Assembly: GCA_963774455.1 (NCBI GenBank) | Contig: CAVZFD010000005.1 | Span: 1,426,001-1,490,000 of the forward strand | Origin: DATFVA01 sp963774455 | Lineage (GTDB): Bacteria > Bacteroidota > Ignavibacteria > Ignavibacteriales > Ignavibacteriaceae | Direction of reading: 5' to 3' | Length of the DNA: 64,000 nt | Shown: positions 37,520 through 46,987 of the stretch, in pieces | Layout of the letters: each line of letters opens with the position of its first letter | Position numbering within the stretch: the first letter of the stretch is position 1 | Translations under genes and position numbers: made by a program | Notes under the pieces: generated by a model | The model's input: the letters and a program-made list of their open reading frames with translations, nothing else | The model's database searches: none | Told to the model about the DNA's origin: nothing

Positions 37520-40135
37520 TTATTTTTTTGTTAATATTTGTTTGTACCGGCTGTCATCTCTCAGTTTTTTTAATTCAGGAATATGATCCAGTTCTTCAAT
37601 AGCATACCCGCTATTCAAAGCTTTCTTAACCCAATTTAAAGCTTTTTCTCTGTCTCCCAGCTGTTCAAATACCTCGCTGATCAGGATCATAACGTTAGTA
37701 TCTTTGGGATTTAAGGAAACAACCTTGCTGATTATTGTTTTCGCACTGTCGTCAAGGTTCAGTTCTGTACAATAGCTTGCAATATTAGTCAAAACCTGGG
37801 GATCCACGGGATTAACTTTAAGCTGTTCTTCGGCCAGCGATTTTGCCTTTCTTAAAGCAAAAGTTATTTTTTCCAGGTCAGCAGAACTCTGTCTGTATGC
37901 ACCAGCCAGATAACCCCAGACACTATAGTCAGAAGCCTGCAGCTTTAATGCTTTTTCATAAGAGTCTGCTGCATCGCTGTACAGTCCCTCATAATAATAA
38001 AGTGTTGCGAGATTTGAATATACACTATAGTCAGGCTGTATTTCGAGAGAACGCTTGAACATCACAATGGCATCAGCTTTCTGATCCAGGTAATAATACA
38101 TTGCTCCAAGGTTTCTGTAAGCAGCCGCATTCAAAGGGGTTATTTTAATTACCTGTTCAAACTGGCTGGCTGCCTCCTTATAATTTCCATGGAGATAATA
38201 GAAAACCCCGAGGTGATTATAACCTGCCCAGTAGTCAGGCTTCATCTTAATAACTTTTTTATAAATCGACTCGGCTTCATCAAGTTTACCCTGTTTATTG
38301 TAAGCTGTCGCCTGTCCCTGGTATGCATCAACATTTGAAGGATCAATATCCTGTGCGATTAAGAATTCCTTGTTTGCTTCTGTGTATTTGCCTGTTTCAG
38401 TATAAAGCAGACCCAGCGTTATATGCACCTGCGCCAGGTTCTTATTAAGAGCATCAGCTTTGAAACAATTCTCTTTTGCTTTATCTACCAGGGAGATATC
38501 CTTCGTTTTTGAATACAGACGAAGATATGCTTCTCCGAGTCCCGCATAAGCCAGAGCAAATCCTGAATCCGATTTGACTGCCTTTTCCAGCAGACTGATT
38601 GTCTTTTTCATATCTTCTGTATTAGAGAAATGAAGCAGGTTACCTTTAGCTTCAATGTACAGGCTGTTGGCAACATAGTTAAATGTCTCCCCTTCTCTCA
38701 GCCTGTCTTTTATCTCATCCTCAATTGAAAGACCAAGCATTTCTGCAGTCTTTAACACAGCCTCATCCTGTATTGATGAAATTTCTGTCAGAGGTTCGTC
38801 AATCACTCTTGAACTAATTTGTCTTTTTTGAGCAGGATCAACCAAGTTCAATATCAGCTGCCACCTATTGTTAAGCTTCTGCATACTTCCGGTAACAGCC
38901 AGGTTAACGCCGAATGCTTTCAGTGCGTCTCCCGGGGTTGAAACTTTATTTTTCTGCATTTCACTTGCAGGTACGATCCATAATTTTTCTTTATACTGCT
39001 CAAGCTGTGAAAGTTTACTGGTTATTATTTCACTCAAACCATCTGCCAGTGATATATTCCCACTACTGCCGATAATTGTAAATGGAAGCACAGCAATATG
39101 CTTTTCAGCAGGAAGGAGAGAATTTGTTTGTCCCGGGGTAACATCTGGACGTGACAGGTAATCATATAATAAAAAAACTATAGCTATTATTAAAACAGCT
39201 GCAGATGTCCATCTCAGTGCTGGGGACTTAAGCAAAGAATCTTTTTTAACTACAGGACTTTCTTTAACAAAAGAAAACTGTCGAGATGTTCCTGTTGATG
39301 ACACTCCGGAGGAATCCTTCAACAGCACAAGGTCATTCAGAAGCTCCGATACTGAGCTATACCTGTCTGCTTTATTTTTTGCAAGAGCTTTAAAAATGAT
39401 TGACTGAACAGTTTCCGGAAAGCTTTCATTATAAGTTTTAAGTTCCCGCGGGTTTTCATTAATAATTGAATATACAACAGCCTGATCATAATCACCTCTG
39501 AATGGAAGATGACCTGTAAACAATTCATACATCACCACACCCAGCGACCATATATCCGTCTGATGATCGACGTTTTCTCCTGCTGTTTGTTCAGGCGACA
39601 TATAAGAGATTGTACCTAAAGTAGTACCTATCCTTGTCAGATTTTCGCTGTTTCCCAGTTTTGCAAGTCCGAAGTCCATAATTTTCACGGAACCGTCACT
39701 GGTAATCATAATATTTGAAGATTTAATATCCCGGTGCACAATACCCTTGTTATGCGCTGCTTCAAGTCCGAGGCATATTTTTATCGAGATATCAACAGCT
39801 TCCTGGTAAGAGATCTTATTCTCACTTATTCTCTCCTTTAATTCAACACCATCAATAAATTCCATTACCATGAATAATTGTTCTTCACCGTCGTTTTCTA
39901 CATTTTTTGCAATAGAGTAAATCGCTGTGATGTTAGGATGATTAAGAGAAGCAGCAGCTTTAGCTTCTGTTTTAAACCTCTCTACATTTTCTTTATTTAA
40001 TGCGAAATGGCGCGGCAAAAATTTCAGGGCAACCGTTCTGTCAAGCTCAGTGTCTATTGCTTTATAAACCACACCCATTCCACCCTCCCCCAGTTTCTCA
40101 GTTATCTTATAATGAAGTATGGTTGAACCTGTCAT
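37520..40135 (-). CDS. PknB-type Ser/Thr kinase with TolB-like domain and TPR repeats
   Basis: An 871-residue membrane kinase. The cytoplasmic Hanks-type kinase domain (10-275) has the glycine loop GEGGMG (16-21), K38 in VALKFL, HRDIKSSN (catalytic D136) and DFG at 154-156. One membrane helix follows near 308-328. Outside lies a TolB-like/FlgO-like segment (from about 345, KHIAVLPF, SEIITSKLSQL), then TPR repeats from about 490 to the end. This layout is common in Bacteroidota and Acidobacteriota kinases. The kinase is apparently active, and the extracytoplasmic TPRs probably sense or bind proteins. A small unknown gene follows in the operon. Confidence 0.93.
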   Translation of the reverse strand: MTGSTILHYKITEKLGEGGMGVVYKAIDTELDRTVALKFLPRHFALNKENVERFKTEAKAAASLNHPNITAIYSIAKNVENDGEEQLFMVMEFIDGVELKERISENKISYQEAVDISIKICLGLEAAHNKGIVHRDIKSSNIMITSDGSVKIMDFGLAKLGNSENLTRIGTTLGTISYMSPEQTAGENVDHQTDIWSLGVVMYELFTGHLPFRGDYDQAVVYSIINENPRELKTYNESFPETVQSIIFKALAKNKADRYSSVSELLNDLVLLKDSSGVSSTGTSRQFSFVKESPVVKKDSLLKSPALRWTSAAVLIIAIVFLLYDYLSRPDVTPGQTNSLLPAEKHIAVLPFTIIGSSGNISLADGLSEIITSKLSQLEQYKEKLWIVPASEMQKNKVSTPGDALKAFGVNLAVTGSMQKLNNRWQLILNLVDPAQKRQISSRVIDEPLTEISSIQDEAVLKTAEMLGLSIEDEIKDRLREGETFNYVANSLYIEAKGNLLHFSNTEDMKKTISLLEKAVKSDSGFALAYAGLGEAYLRLYSKTKDISLVDKAKENCFKADALNKNLAQVHITLGLLYTETGKYTEANKEFLIAQDIDPSNVDAYQGQATAYNKQGKLDEAESIYKKVIKMKPDYWAGYNHLGVFYYLHGNYKEAASQFEQVIKITPLNAAAYRNLGAMYYYLDQKADAIVMFKRSLEIQPDYSVYSNLATLYYYEGLYSDAADSYEKALKLQASDYSVWGYLAGAYRQSSADLEKITFALRKAKSLAEEQLKVNPVDPQVLTNIASYCTELNLDDSAKTIISKVVSLNPKDTNVMILISEVFEQLGDREKALNWVKKALNSGYAIEELDHIPELKKLRDDSRYKQILTKK

Positions 40136-40735
40136 ATATTTTATTTTAAATTACTAATTCAAAGCAGGAAAGAGAAAAGGATTTTATTACCGTATGGAGT
40201 ACCATCCTTACGGACTTCAACTCAAATAATTTACTTAACTCAGGATAATGCAGGAATTTAGTCATTTTTTCTCATATATAGCAACGGTTGTTGATTATGT
40301 ATAATTTTACGCATACACCATAAATAAAGTAACCAAAAAGGATTTGTAAGGAGGTCGTTGAGTTATAATATAGGTAACCAGGAATTTTAAAGGTTATCTA
40401 TGAGCAATTCGGCAAAAAAAGGAATATCTGATTGAGATTGGAAAAAGATACTCCCTGGCGACAAAACAGAAAAAACGTTAATTCGGATGAGCTCTGCACA
40501 GTCTGTAAATCTAATCGAAAATACGAAATCAGGGTTCTTGGGGCTAAGCAGACAGTGCACGACAAGAAAAGGGAGACTAAAAATTTAACATCACCAGGCT
40601 ATCAGAGAGTTCTTAAAAGATTCAATAAGGAAAATCCCATCCAATGGAACCGCCAAAAAAAAGGCAGCCTGAACTTCAGACTGCCTCTCAAAAGATAAAC
40701 TCCCCTATTTCAATCACTTACTCCTTAACCCATCC
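40136..40735. other. Spacer upstream of kinase gene
   Basis: Six hundred bases between the start of the kinase gene and the end of the propeller gene, both reading leftward. It should hold the kinase promoter and the terminator at 40655-40686. A rightward frame of 88 codons (40432-40698) contains a CTVCKSNRKYE piece but overlaps the terminator, is very basic and has no ribosome site, so I do not call it a gene. No RNA gene was recognised. Confidence 0.4.
40655..40686 (-). terminator. Rho-independent terminator of the Asp-box protein gene
   Basis: A 12-bp stem with a single mismatch (arms from AGGCAGCCTGAA, 40662-40686) read leftward into eight T residues (40655-40662). It lies 50 bases after the stop of the gene at 40736. 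Confidence 0.85.
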
Positions 40736-43700
40736 TCACTTTCTCCACTCCGGAAACCTTCCGGGAGTATACGGAGCACCGTATTTTTCGAGGGACGATT
40801 CAAGTGCTTTAATCTCGCCGTCAATGGACTTCAATTCTGAAAGCAATCCGTCAAACTGACCTGCTGCGGCATCGTAGGACTTTAGGTACGTATCCGTAGG
40901 AGCGGAGGTTGTTGTCCACAACCCTCCTGTTACCAGGTCAATTCTGTCCTTAACTGAAGTTGGGGAACCCCCTTCATACCTTGCCCTCAATGGATCTCCA
41001 TTGAGTTTACGGTTAAAATCGTTTAATTCTTTTTCAATTTTTATAACCGTATTATATGCATCCTCCGGAACTTCAGCCCCTTCAAATACGGCTTTTTTAA
41101 AATACTTTATTTTATCATCAAGCGATTTTCTATATGCATCTGCGCCGGATATTGCCCGGGTAAGTTCAGCGACTTTCCGGTTGAACTGATCGAGAGACTG
41201 TTTATCTTCGGCAGGAAGTGAAGTATTGTTCAACGACTTACAAACAAATTCCTGCGGCGGAATCAGTTCGGTGAAGTTCCCATCCTGGAATTTTGAGAGA
41301 GATACCTTATATGTTCCCGGAACAACCATATAACCGCGGTCAGGTTCATTCCATGGCACCGAGCTATCAAATGGTGTCAACGATACCGGAGTGAAAGGAT
41401 TATACCTGAAGTCCCATGTTATACGGTTAACTCCTTTTTTCGGGTCAGTTTTTATTTTTCTTATAACATTTCCTTGCGCGTCGGTAATAGTGAAAAGCAG
41501 GTAAGCATCCGGTTCTTCCTTTTCCTTAAATAAGGTCTGGTATGTCGGGTACTTAATATCTTCATTCTTTTTCTGTTTTTCTTTTTCTTCATCCCTTCTT
41601 ATATCTTTAAGAGATTTTATTTCATCTTTCAGATAGTAAGTGAAGACAGCCCCGAAATCGGGATTCGGAGCAGCATAAAAACTTGCACCCATAAATCCTA
41701 CACCCGGGAATGCAAAGGGCTGAGCTTCAATATACATCAGCGCATCCTTCACGGGGAAAAGATAGGCTTCCTTTTTAAGGTTTTCCATAGACACATACCT
41801 AAGCGGTGAGTAATCATCCAGAATATAGATCCCTCTGCCGAAAGTTGAAACGACGAGATCATTTTCCCTTTCCTGGATAGTAAGGTCCATCACCATCTCT
41901 GTTGGAAGTCCGTTCTTTAGAGGTATCCATTCACTTCCACCATCCACTGTATAAAAAACGCCGAACTGGGTTCCTATGAAAAGCAAATCCTTATTCACAT
42001 TATCTTCAGCGATTGAGAACGTGCTGCCGTATTTCGGCAGGTTACTATTAAAGAGGAACCAGTTTTTTCCGCCGTCAGTGGTCTTATATAAATAAGGCTG
42101 GAAATCACCCGCTACAAAATTCTCACATGCAGCGTAGGCAACATTTTTATTGAAATGCGAGGCTGTGATCTGATCTATCCTCGAATATTCGGGGAGACCA
42201 GGTGTTGAAGCCATATTCCAGGTTTTTCCTCCATCCATTGTATAGTGAATCAGCCCGTCACCCGACCCGGTGTAGATGTAATTCTCATCCAAAGGAGATT
42301 CGGCGATAGCTGACAATTGGGCCATTGAACCTTTCCTGGCAAGGTCATCTATACTCCAGCTTCTATCCATCAGCTTATCCATTTCCTGTGGTACGCCGCG
42401 GGTAAGATCGGGACTAGTAATTTTCCAGGTGCTTCCTTGGTCATCTGTTCTGAATAATTTATTTGCTCCAAAGTACAACCTCTTGTTATCGAACTTTGAG
42501 ATCAACAAAGCTGCATCCCAGTCGAACCTGTAAGCCGTATCGGCAAAATCATAAGGCTTGATATATAACCGTTCACCGCTCTTTTTATCGAACCTTACAA
42601 GGCCGCCGTTCTGGGATTCGGAATAAATTATATTCGGATTCTTCCAGTCAACCTGGGTCTGGAACCCGTCGCCGGAACAGGTATAGTACCAGTCCTGGTT
42701 CGTAATTCCCCCTGTATTTATTGTACGGGATGGTCCGCCGAAGCTGCTGTTATCCTGCGAACCGGCAAAAACGTTATAGAAAGGAAGGTCGTTATCAGTA
42801 GTTACTTTATAAATTTCGGCAATCGGAATATTCGATTTGAAATTCCAGTTCTTTCCCTGGTCGTATGTTTCATACACCCCGCCGTCGCATCCGGCAATCA
42901 GGTGATCATTATTATCCGGATCGACCCACAAAACGTGATTATCAACGTGTTTCTTATCTTCGCCCAGGTTTTCCCAGTTCTTTCCCCCGTCATTAGTTAC
43001 CTGCAGAAAGACATCCATACTGTATACACGGTCAACATTTTTAGTATCGCAGAATAACTTCTGGAAATAAAAAGCATATGACGAAACATAACTACTTTGT
43101 TTTGACCAACTTACACCGCGGTCGGTACTCTTATATACACCACCCTCTTTAGCGGCTTCAACAATGGCATACAGAACATCGGGGTTAACTGGAGAAATGG
43201 CCAAACCTATTCTTCCCATATCAGCACCTGGCAGACCTTTGCTCATTTTATCCCAGGTAGCGCCGCTGTCTGTACTGCGGTAAATCCCGCTCTCAGGTCC
43301 ACCGGACACACCTGTATACAAATTTCTCATCCTCTGATGCATAGAAGCATAGAGTATATTTGAATACCTGGGATCCATATGTATTTCAAATGCGCCGGTG
43401 TATTTACTTACGAACAGCACATTATTCCAGGTTTTGCCGCCGTCGGTGGTCTTGAATATTCCGCGGTCGCCGCCTGAAGTCCGTGAGGGTCCATATGCGG
43501 CTGCATAGACGATATTTCCGTCATCATGATCGACCACGATTCCGCCAATCTGCCTGGACTCTTTTAGTCCCGTATTCTTCCAGCTTTTTCCGCCATCCTC
43601 ACTTCTATATACTCCATCGCCGTAAATCACATTATTCTGGTTGTTATTCTCGCCGGTACCAACCCAGACTACGTTGGGATTCGATGGATCTATTGCGATC

Positions 43701-43996
43701 GCGCCTATTGCATATGAATCCTGGTTATCAAATGCGGGAGAAAACGTTACTCCATTATTGGTTGTTTTCCACAATGAGCCATGTCCGGATCCAACAAAAT
43801 ATTCGCTGTGATCGGATGGGTTTACCGCAAGGGCAACTACCCTTCCGCCGGTAATTGCAGGACCTATGCTCCTGAACGTCAAACCGTTCATAGAAATGTT
43901 TTTTAAGGAATCGGGTTCTGATTTTTCCTGCGGCATGATGTTTACGGAAAATGCCAAAAGGAGTGCAATTAATACTAACGTCAGTTTGTTTTTCAT
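40736..43996 (-). CDS. Secreted Asp-box (BNR/VPS10-like) beta-propeller protein
   Basis: A 1086-residue exported protein with a signal peptide (residues 1-23). About ten Asp-box motifs of the S/T-x-D-x-G-x-x-W type occur (SEDGGKSW, TTDGGKTW, STDSGATW, STDRGVSW, TNDGGKNW, TDDQGSTW, TMDGGKTW, TTDGGKNW, TVDGGSEW), giving two seven-bladed propellers as in sortilin/VPS10 and related glycosidase-like proteins. The C-terminal ~300 residues include a beta-domain (YKVSLSKFQDG) and a helical region. No sialidase catalytic residues are evident. It has no T9SS tail. Likely a large extracellular binding protein; function unknown. Its gene is monocistronic with its own terminator. Confidence 0.9.
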   Translation of the reverse strand: MKNKLTLVLIALLLAFSVNIMPQEKSEPDSLKNISMNGLTFRSIGPAITGGRVVALAVNPSDHSEYFVGSGHGSLWKTTNNGVTFSPAFDNQDSYAIGAIAIDPSNPNVVWVGTGENNNQNNVIYGDGVYRSEDGGKSWKNTGLKESRQIGGIVVDHDDGNIVYAAAYGPSRTSGGDRGIFKTTDGGKTWNNVLFVSKYTGAFEIHMDPRYSNILYASMHQRMRNLYTGVSGGPESGIYRSTDSGATWDKMSKGLPGADMGRIGLAISPVNPDVLYAIVEAAKEGGVYKSTDRGVSWSKQSSYVSSYAFYFQKLFCDTKNVDRVYSMDVFLQVTNDGGKNWENLGEDKKHVDNHVLWVDPDNNDHLIAGCDGGVYETYDQGKNWNFKSNIPIAEIYKVTTDNDLPFYNVFAGSQDNSSFGGPSRTINTGGITNQDWYYTCSGDGFQTQVDWKNPNIIYSESQNGGLVRFDKKSGERLYIKPYDFADTAYRFDWDAALLISKFDNKRLYFGANKLFRTDDQGSTWKITSPDLTRGVPQEMDKLMDRSWSIDDLARKGSMAQLSAIAESPLDENYIYTGSGDGLIHYTMDGGKTWNMASTPGLPEYSRIDQITASHFNKNVAYAACENFVAGDFQPYLYKTTDGGKNWFLFNSNLPKYGSTFSIAEDNVNKDLLFIGTQFGVFYTVDGGSEWIPLKNGLPTEMVMDLTIQERENDLVVSTFGRGIYILDDYSPLRYVSMENLKKEAYLFPVKDALMYIEAQPFAFPGVGFMGASFYAAPNPDFGAVFTYYLKDEIKSLKDIRRDEEKEKQKKNEDIKYPTYQTLFKEKEEPDAYLLFTITDAQGNVIRKIKTDPKKGVNRITWDFRYNPFTPVSLTPFDSSVPWNEPDRGYMVVPGTYKVSLSKFQDGNFTELIPPQEFVCKSLNNTSLPAEDKQSLDQFNRKVAELTRAISGADAYRKSLDDKIKYFKKAVFEGAEVPEDAYNTVIKIEKELNDFNRKLNGDPLRARYEGGSPTSVKDRIDLVTGGLWTTTSAPTDTYLKSYDAAAGQFDGLLSELKSIDGEIKALESSLEKYGAPYTPGRFPEWRK

Positions 43997-44289
43997 GTTG
44001 TTACTGAAATTTTGTTTGTGGAATTGATATGTGTTTGAGGATTCAAGCCAGAGATTAAAGTAATTAAGTTAAAAACGCATCAAAGTTAAAAGAAACTTTG
44101 AATTAATTCTAATCATTTTTAAATGTTTTGGGATGAATGGCTCTATTTTGGGATGTAATGATAAATTTGAAACTTGGATTCGTGGAAATATTGATCGAAG
44201 TTTGTTAGTAAATCTAAAAATTTGCAGGGAGGAAACGGGAACAATCCATTTTATCTATCAATCATTTAAGAATTTAGCCGGGTAATAAA

Positions 44290-44820
44290 ATGAAATTCTT
44301 ATTTTTTTTATTAATAAGTTTATTAAGTACACACATATTCGGCGGTCAGCCAGCACAAGAGACTCGAAAACCTACTCTCTCGTTTAATCTAAGGAGTATT
44401 CATCTTGATTTCTGCACAGCAATTTTTATAAATGATTTATCGTTCTCGTCTGAATTTGAGATTTATAAAGCAGGTTCTGAATCTTTTGGTGTAGCAGCCA
44501 GTTACAATCACTTTTCAGCAGGAGAAGCTGGAGGAACAGATTATGGTTCTCCTTTTCACGATTTAAATCTTTTAAGCTATGCATCAATTGGAAATGATGT
44601 TTTTATTACTACTCAACTAATACTCGGATATTGCTACAGAATAAGCAGTCAATCATATGCCAATAATTATCCTGTAAGCGGAGTTAAAGCAGGTGTAAGT
44701 TTTATTTTTAACATGGATAAAAACCTAAAACCGTTTATAAAATTCAGCAAGTTTTTTAATTCTACAGATAATAAAAAATCTGCATTCGGCTTAGGGATAT
44801 CAATTGGATGGACGGAATAA
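44290..44820 (+). CDS. Small secreted/outer-membrane protein, function unknown
   Basis: A 176-residue protein with a signal peptide (residues 1-18, ending HIFGG). The rest alternates hydrophobic and polar residues in strand-length pieces (SFGVAASYNHFSAGE, VSFIFNMDKNLKPFIKF) and ends SIGWTE, which suggests an eight-strand outer-membrane barrel, although the final residue is not aromatic. The codon use is more AT-rich than that of the neighbours. It appears monocistronic, divergent from the Asp-box gene across 290 bases. Confidence 0.7.
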   Translation: MKFLFFLLISLLSTHIFGGQPAQETRKPTLSFNLRSIHLDFCTAIFINDLSFSSEFEIYKAGSESFGVAASYNHFSAGEAGGTDYGSPFHDLNLLSYASIGNDVFITTQLILGYCYRISSQSYANNYPVSGVKAGVSFIFNMDKNLKPFIKFSKFFNSTDNKKSAFGLGISIGWTE

Positions 44821-44898
44821 GCTTTATCCTCAGGTCAATATTATCACAGGTTAATCCTTCAATTTTTATATCTTGAAAGATTAAAAATAGGATGATTT

Positions 44899-45321
44899 AT
44901 GAAATGCATACAGAAAGAGTTCAGCGTTAAATCGAGAGGGAGAGGATTTCACCTGATAACGGATGAAATACTGAACCAGGTTGAGGAAATTAAAAATATA
45001 AAAACAGGAATCGTCCATATATTTATTAAGCATACATCAGCTTCACTGACTCTGAATGAGAATGCCGACCCCACAGTAAGGAGCGATATGGAAAAACATT
45101 TCAACAAGATGGTTCCCGAAAATGCACCATACTACGATCACAATGCTGAGGGTTCGGACGATATGCCTGCACATATCAAAAGCGTAATCTTAGGAAGCAG
45201 CGTTTCTGTTCCTATTAAAAACGGAGCTCTTAATCTTGGAATCTGGCAGGGAGTCTATTTATGCGAACATAGGAACAGAGGTGGCAGCAGGAATATTGTA
45301 GCTACAATCATTGGGGAATGA
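44899..45321 (+). CDS. YjbQ-family protein (UPF0047)
   Basis: A 140-residue cytoplasmic protein of the widespread YjbQ/UPF0047 family, annotated in databases as 'secondary thiamine-phosphate synthase enzyme' because E. coli YjbQ can replace ThiE weakly; its main role is not settled. Diagnostic segments are SRGRGFHLITDEI, VHIFIKHTSASLTLNENADP and the glycine-rich WQGVYLCEHRNRGGSRNI with conserved E/H residues. Family members form trimers with metal-binding His. Nothing in the surroundings suggests thiamine synthesis. The gene seems to be monocistronic and ends before two hairpins. Confidence 0.93.
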   Translation: MKCIQKEFSVKSRGRGFHLITDEILNQVEEIKNIKTGIVHIFIKHTSASLTLNENADPTVRSDMEKHFNKMVPENAPYYDHNAEGSDDMPAHIKSVILGSSVSVPIKNGALNLGIWQGVYLCEHRNRGGSRNIVATIIGE

Positions 45322-45325
45322 GCTC

Positions 45326-45493
45326 AAAATGGGACACTGCCATTTTGTCACACTATTGATTTTTTCAACAGTGAAAAATTGCATTTTTTCGCTGTTTTTA
45401 ACGAACTTTTCCGGGTTTAAAAAGGGAGTGCAAGGCACATGCTAAGCCTATAAAAGCTGGATATAATAAGAGTATGACATTTTTGTCATACTC
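45326..45493. terminator. Two hairpins between convergent genes
   Basis: First hairpin: AAAATGG (45326-45332) with CCATTTT (45340-45346). Second: a perfect 10-bp stem GAGTATGACA/TGTCATACTC with a TTTT loop (45470-45493). They lie between the YjbQ stop and the convergent barrel gene, and probably stop transcription from both sides. Confidence 0.5.
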
Positions 45494-45548
45494 GTTGAAT
45501 TATTCATCAGAAAATAGACTTGCTTAACAGTCTTTTGTACAATTAAAA

Positions 45549-46193
45549 TTAATAATAAAATCGGAAGCCCACCCTGAACATGACCCCGCTCATATCAAAT
45601 ACTCTTTCAAAAGTTCGTTTATCCCCAATAGCGTTTTGGGTTTCGTAAGTCCAGCTGGGCGCGGATGAGTGGTAAGCAAGCTCCGCAAAAACATCTGCCT
45701 GCCTGCTAAGTTCGTAGATCCCTCCGATGCCTATTCTCCAGTTAAGATCGAAGGCTGTATGGAATTCATCTTTTGAAGGATCCGTATAATCATTATAATT
45801 TATAAGCAGAACTTCCGCCCCGATTCCGGCAGTAAGGTAGGCCTGGGTATAGGGAGCCACCAGTGTTTTGCCCGTAAGATGGATCATCAGCGGAAAATCG
45901 TGAAGATTGGTTGTAGCCCGGAGTTCATTTATTTGGCCGCCGCCGATAGGATTAGGATCCTGCTGGTTCAGATCGTTAACAAGTGTCTTATCTACATAAT
46001 TCTTATGGTACCAGTCGAAGCTCCACCCGAAACTAAAATTCTTATCTACATAATGAGCACCCTCATAACCGATAATAAAACCTCCGCCCGCAGACGAAGG
46101 AGAAAATATACCGAGCTTTACGGCGGCTGTATTCACCTGTGCGTAGACACCCGATACTGAAAGTGCAAAAATTATAAATAGTAACTTTTTCAT
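45549..46193 (-). CDS. Outer-membrane beta-barrel protein (porin-family, OmpW-like size)
   Basis: A 214-residue barrel. I start at ATG 46193, giving the signal peptide MKKLLFIIFALSVSGVYAQ after a GAGGA ribosome site; the open frame extends 10 codons upstream. The mature protein has a GGFIIGYEG early strand, an aspartate/asparagine-rich loop, strands such as GIGAEVLLINY and ADVFAELAYHS, and ends with FRVGFRFYY, the aromatic C-terminus used for BAM insertion. About eight strands are likely. Ligand unknown. It is convergent with the YjbQ gene. Confidence 0.82.
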   Translation of the reverse strand: MKKLLFIIFALSVSGVYAQVNTAAVKLGIFSPSSAGGGFIIGYEGAHYVDKNFSFGWSFDWYHKNYVDKTLVNDLNQQDPNPIGGGQINELRATTNLHDFPLMIHLTGKTLVAPYTQAYLTAGIGAEVLLINYNDYTDPSKDEFHTAFDLNWRIGIGGIYELSRQADVFAELAYHSSAPSWTYETQNAIGDKRTFERVFDMSGVMFRVGFRFYY

Positions 46194-46355
46194 CTTTTCC
46201 TCAGATTTATGAGTCTCCCCCAAAAAGCAAAACGAATGCCACTTGAGAACTTCGAGTTAACATCAATTTTTAGTTTTTAACAGGATAAATTGTACAAAAT
46301 GCAGTACAGCAGGTATAATTGAATAGACATTTATAACTGCGCTTAAAAAATAAAA

Positions 46356-46387
46356 AAGCCGGACTAATTAACCAATAAATCCGGCTT
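46356..46387 (-). terminator. Terminator of the ferredoxin gene
   Basis: An 8-bp stem AAGCCGGA/TCCGGCTT with a 16-base loop, followed leftward by a run of T residues (46352-46357). It begins 37 bases after the ferredoxin stop. Confidence 0.8.
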
Positions 46388-46423
46388 CAGGAATGTATTT
46401 TATTTGCTAGTTGCTTTTATTTT

Positions 46424-46774
46424 TTAACTGCTGTATCCCCACTTCTTCTTGTTAGTTTCAATTTCTTCGGGTGTCGGAAGCGGCTTTCCTTCCTCACGCT
46501 GAGGCACCACCCTGGGTTTACCGACTATTCTTGCGTTAAGTACTATATCTTCATTAAAAATGTCAGGTACCATCTCCTCTTCGAAGATAGCCTCCCAGGG
46601 ACATTCGGGAACGCATGCATTACAATCAATACATTCATCCGGATCGATCAGAAGCATCTCCCTGGGGATAGTCGGATCATCTCCGGTATATTCATAAATA
46701 CAGTCCACCGGGCAGACCTGGGTACAGGCAATATCTTTGCAATTGAGACAAAGTTTGGTGATGACATAGGCCAT
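46424..46774 (-). CDS. fdxA: Seven-iron ferredoxin ([3Fe-4S][4Fe-4S])
   Basis: A 116-residue cytoplasmic electron carrier. The cysteine arrangement C9, C12, C17, C21 (followed by PVDC25) and C48, C51, C54, C58 follows Azotobacter ferredoxin I, where C8/C16/C49 style ligands hold a 3Fe cluster and C20 with a CxxCxxC motif hold a 4Fe cluster. The C-terminal extension after AIFEEEMVPD is also typical. It transfers low-potential electrons, partners unknown. The gene is monocistronic and has a terminator. A divergent promoter region of about 210 bases separates it from the phosphatase gene. Confidence 0.92.
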   Translation of the reverse strand: MAYVITKLCLNCKDIACTQVCPVDCIYEYTGDDPTIPREMLLIDPDECIDCNACVPECPWEAIFEEEMVPDIFNEDIVLNARIVGKPRVVPQREEGKPLPTPEEIETNKKKWGYSS

Positions 46775-46940
46775 GGTTCATCCTTAAAGTGTTAATAAAA
46801 CTTTATCCTTAGAGGCGAAGGATTTTAATTTCTGTAAACAATGCTTAAGAATAAAAAAATATTTTCCATTAAGCAAGAATCCCTTCAATAAGAGTGATTT
46901 GTGATTTAGAAAATGAAATGATGGTTAAGGGTTAATTAGT

Positions 46941-46948
46941 TATATTTG
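46941..46948 (+). promoter_or_regulatory. TATATTTG promoter-like box for the phosphatase/kinase pair
   Basis: A TAnnTTTG match lies 40 bases before the ATG at 46988, a common distance for a Bacteroidota -7 element. The -33 element is not clear. Confidence 0.35.
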
Positions 46949-46987
46949 TCTTTTAGAATACAACACCTGAAAAGAGGAATTCAAACT

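Noticed and set aside
40432..40698. 88-codon rightward frame with a CxxC motif
   Set aside because: It overlaps the leftward terminator, is strongly basic, and has no ribosome site or recognisable domain. I describe it only as spacer.
43483..43854. 123-codon rightward frame, Arg/His-rich
   Set aside because: It is the antisense of the Asp-box protein, and the Arg/His-rich composition is typical of that complement.
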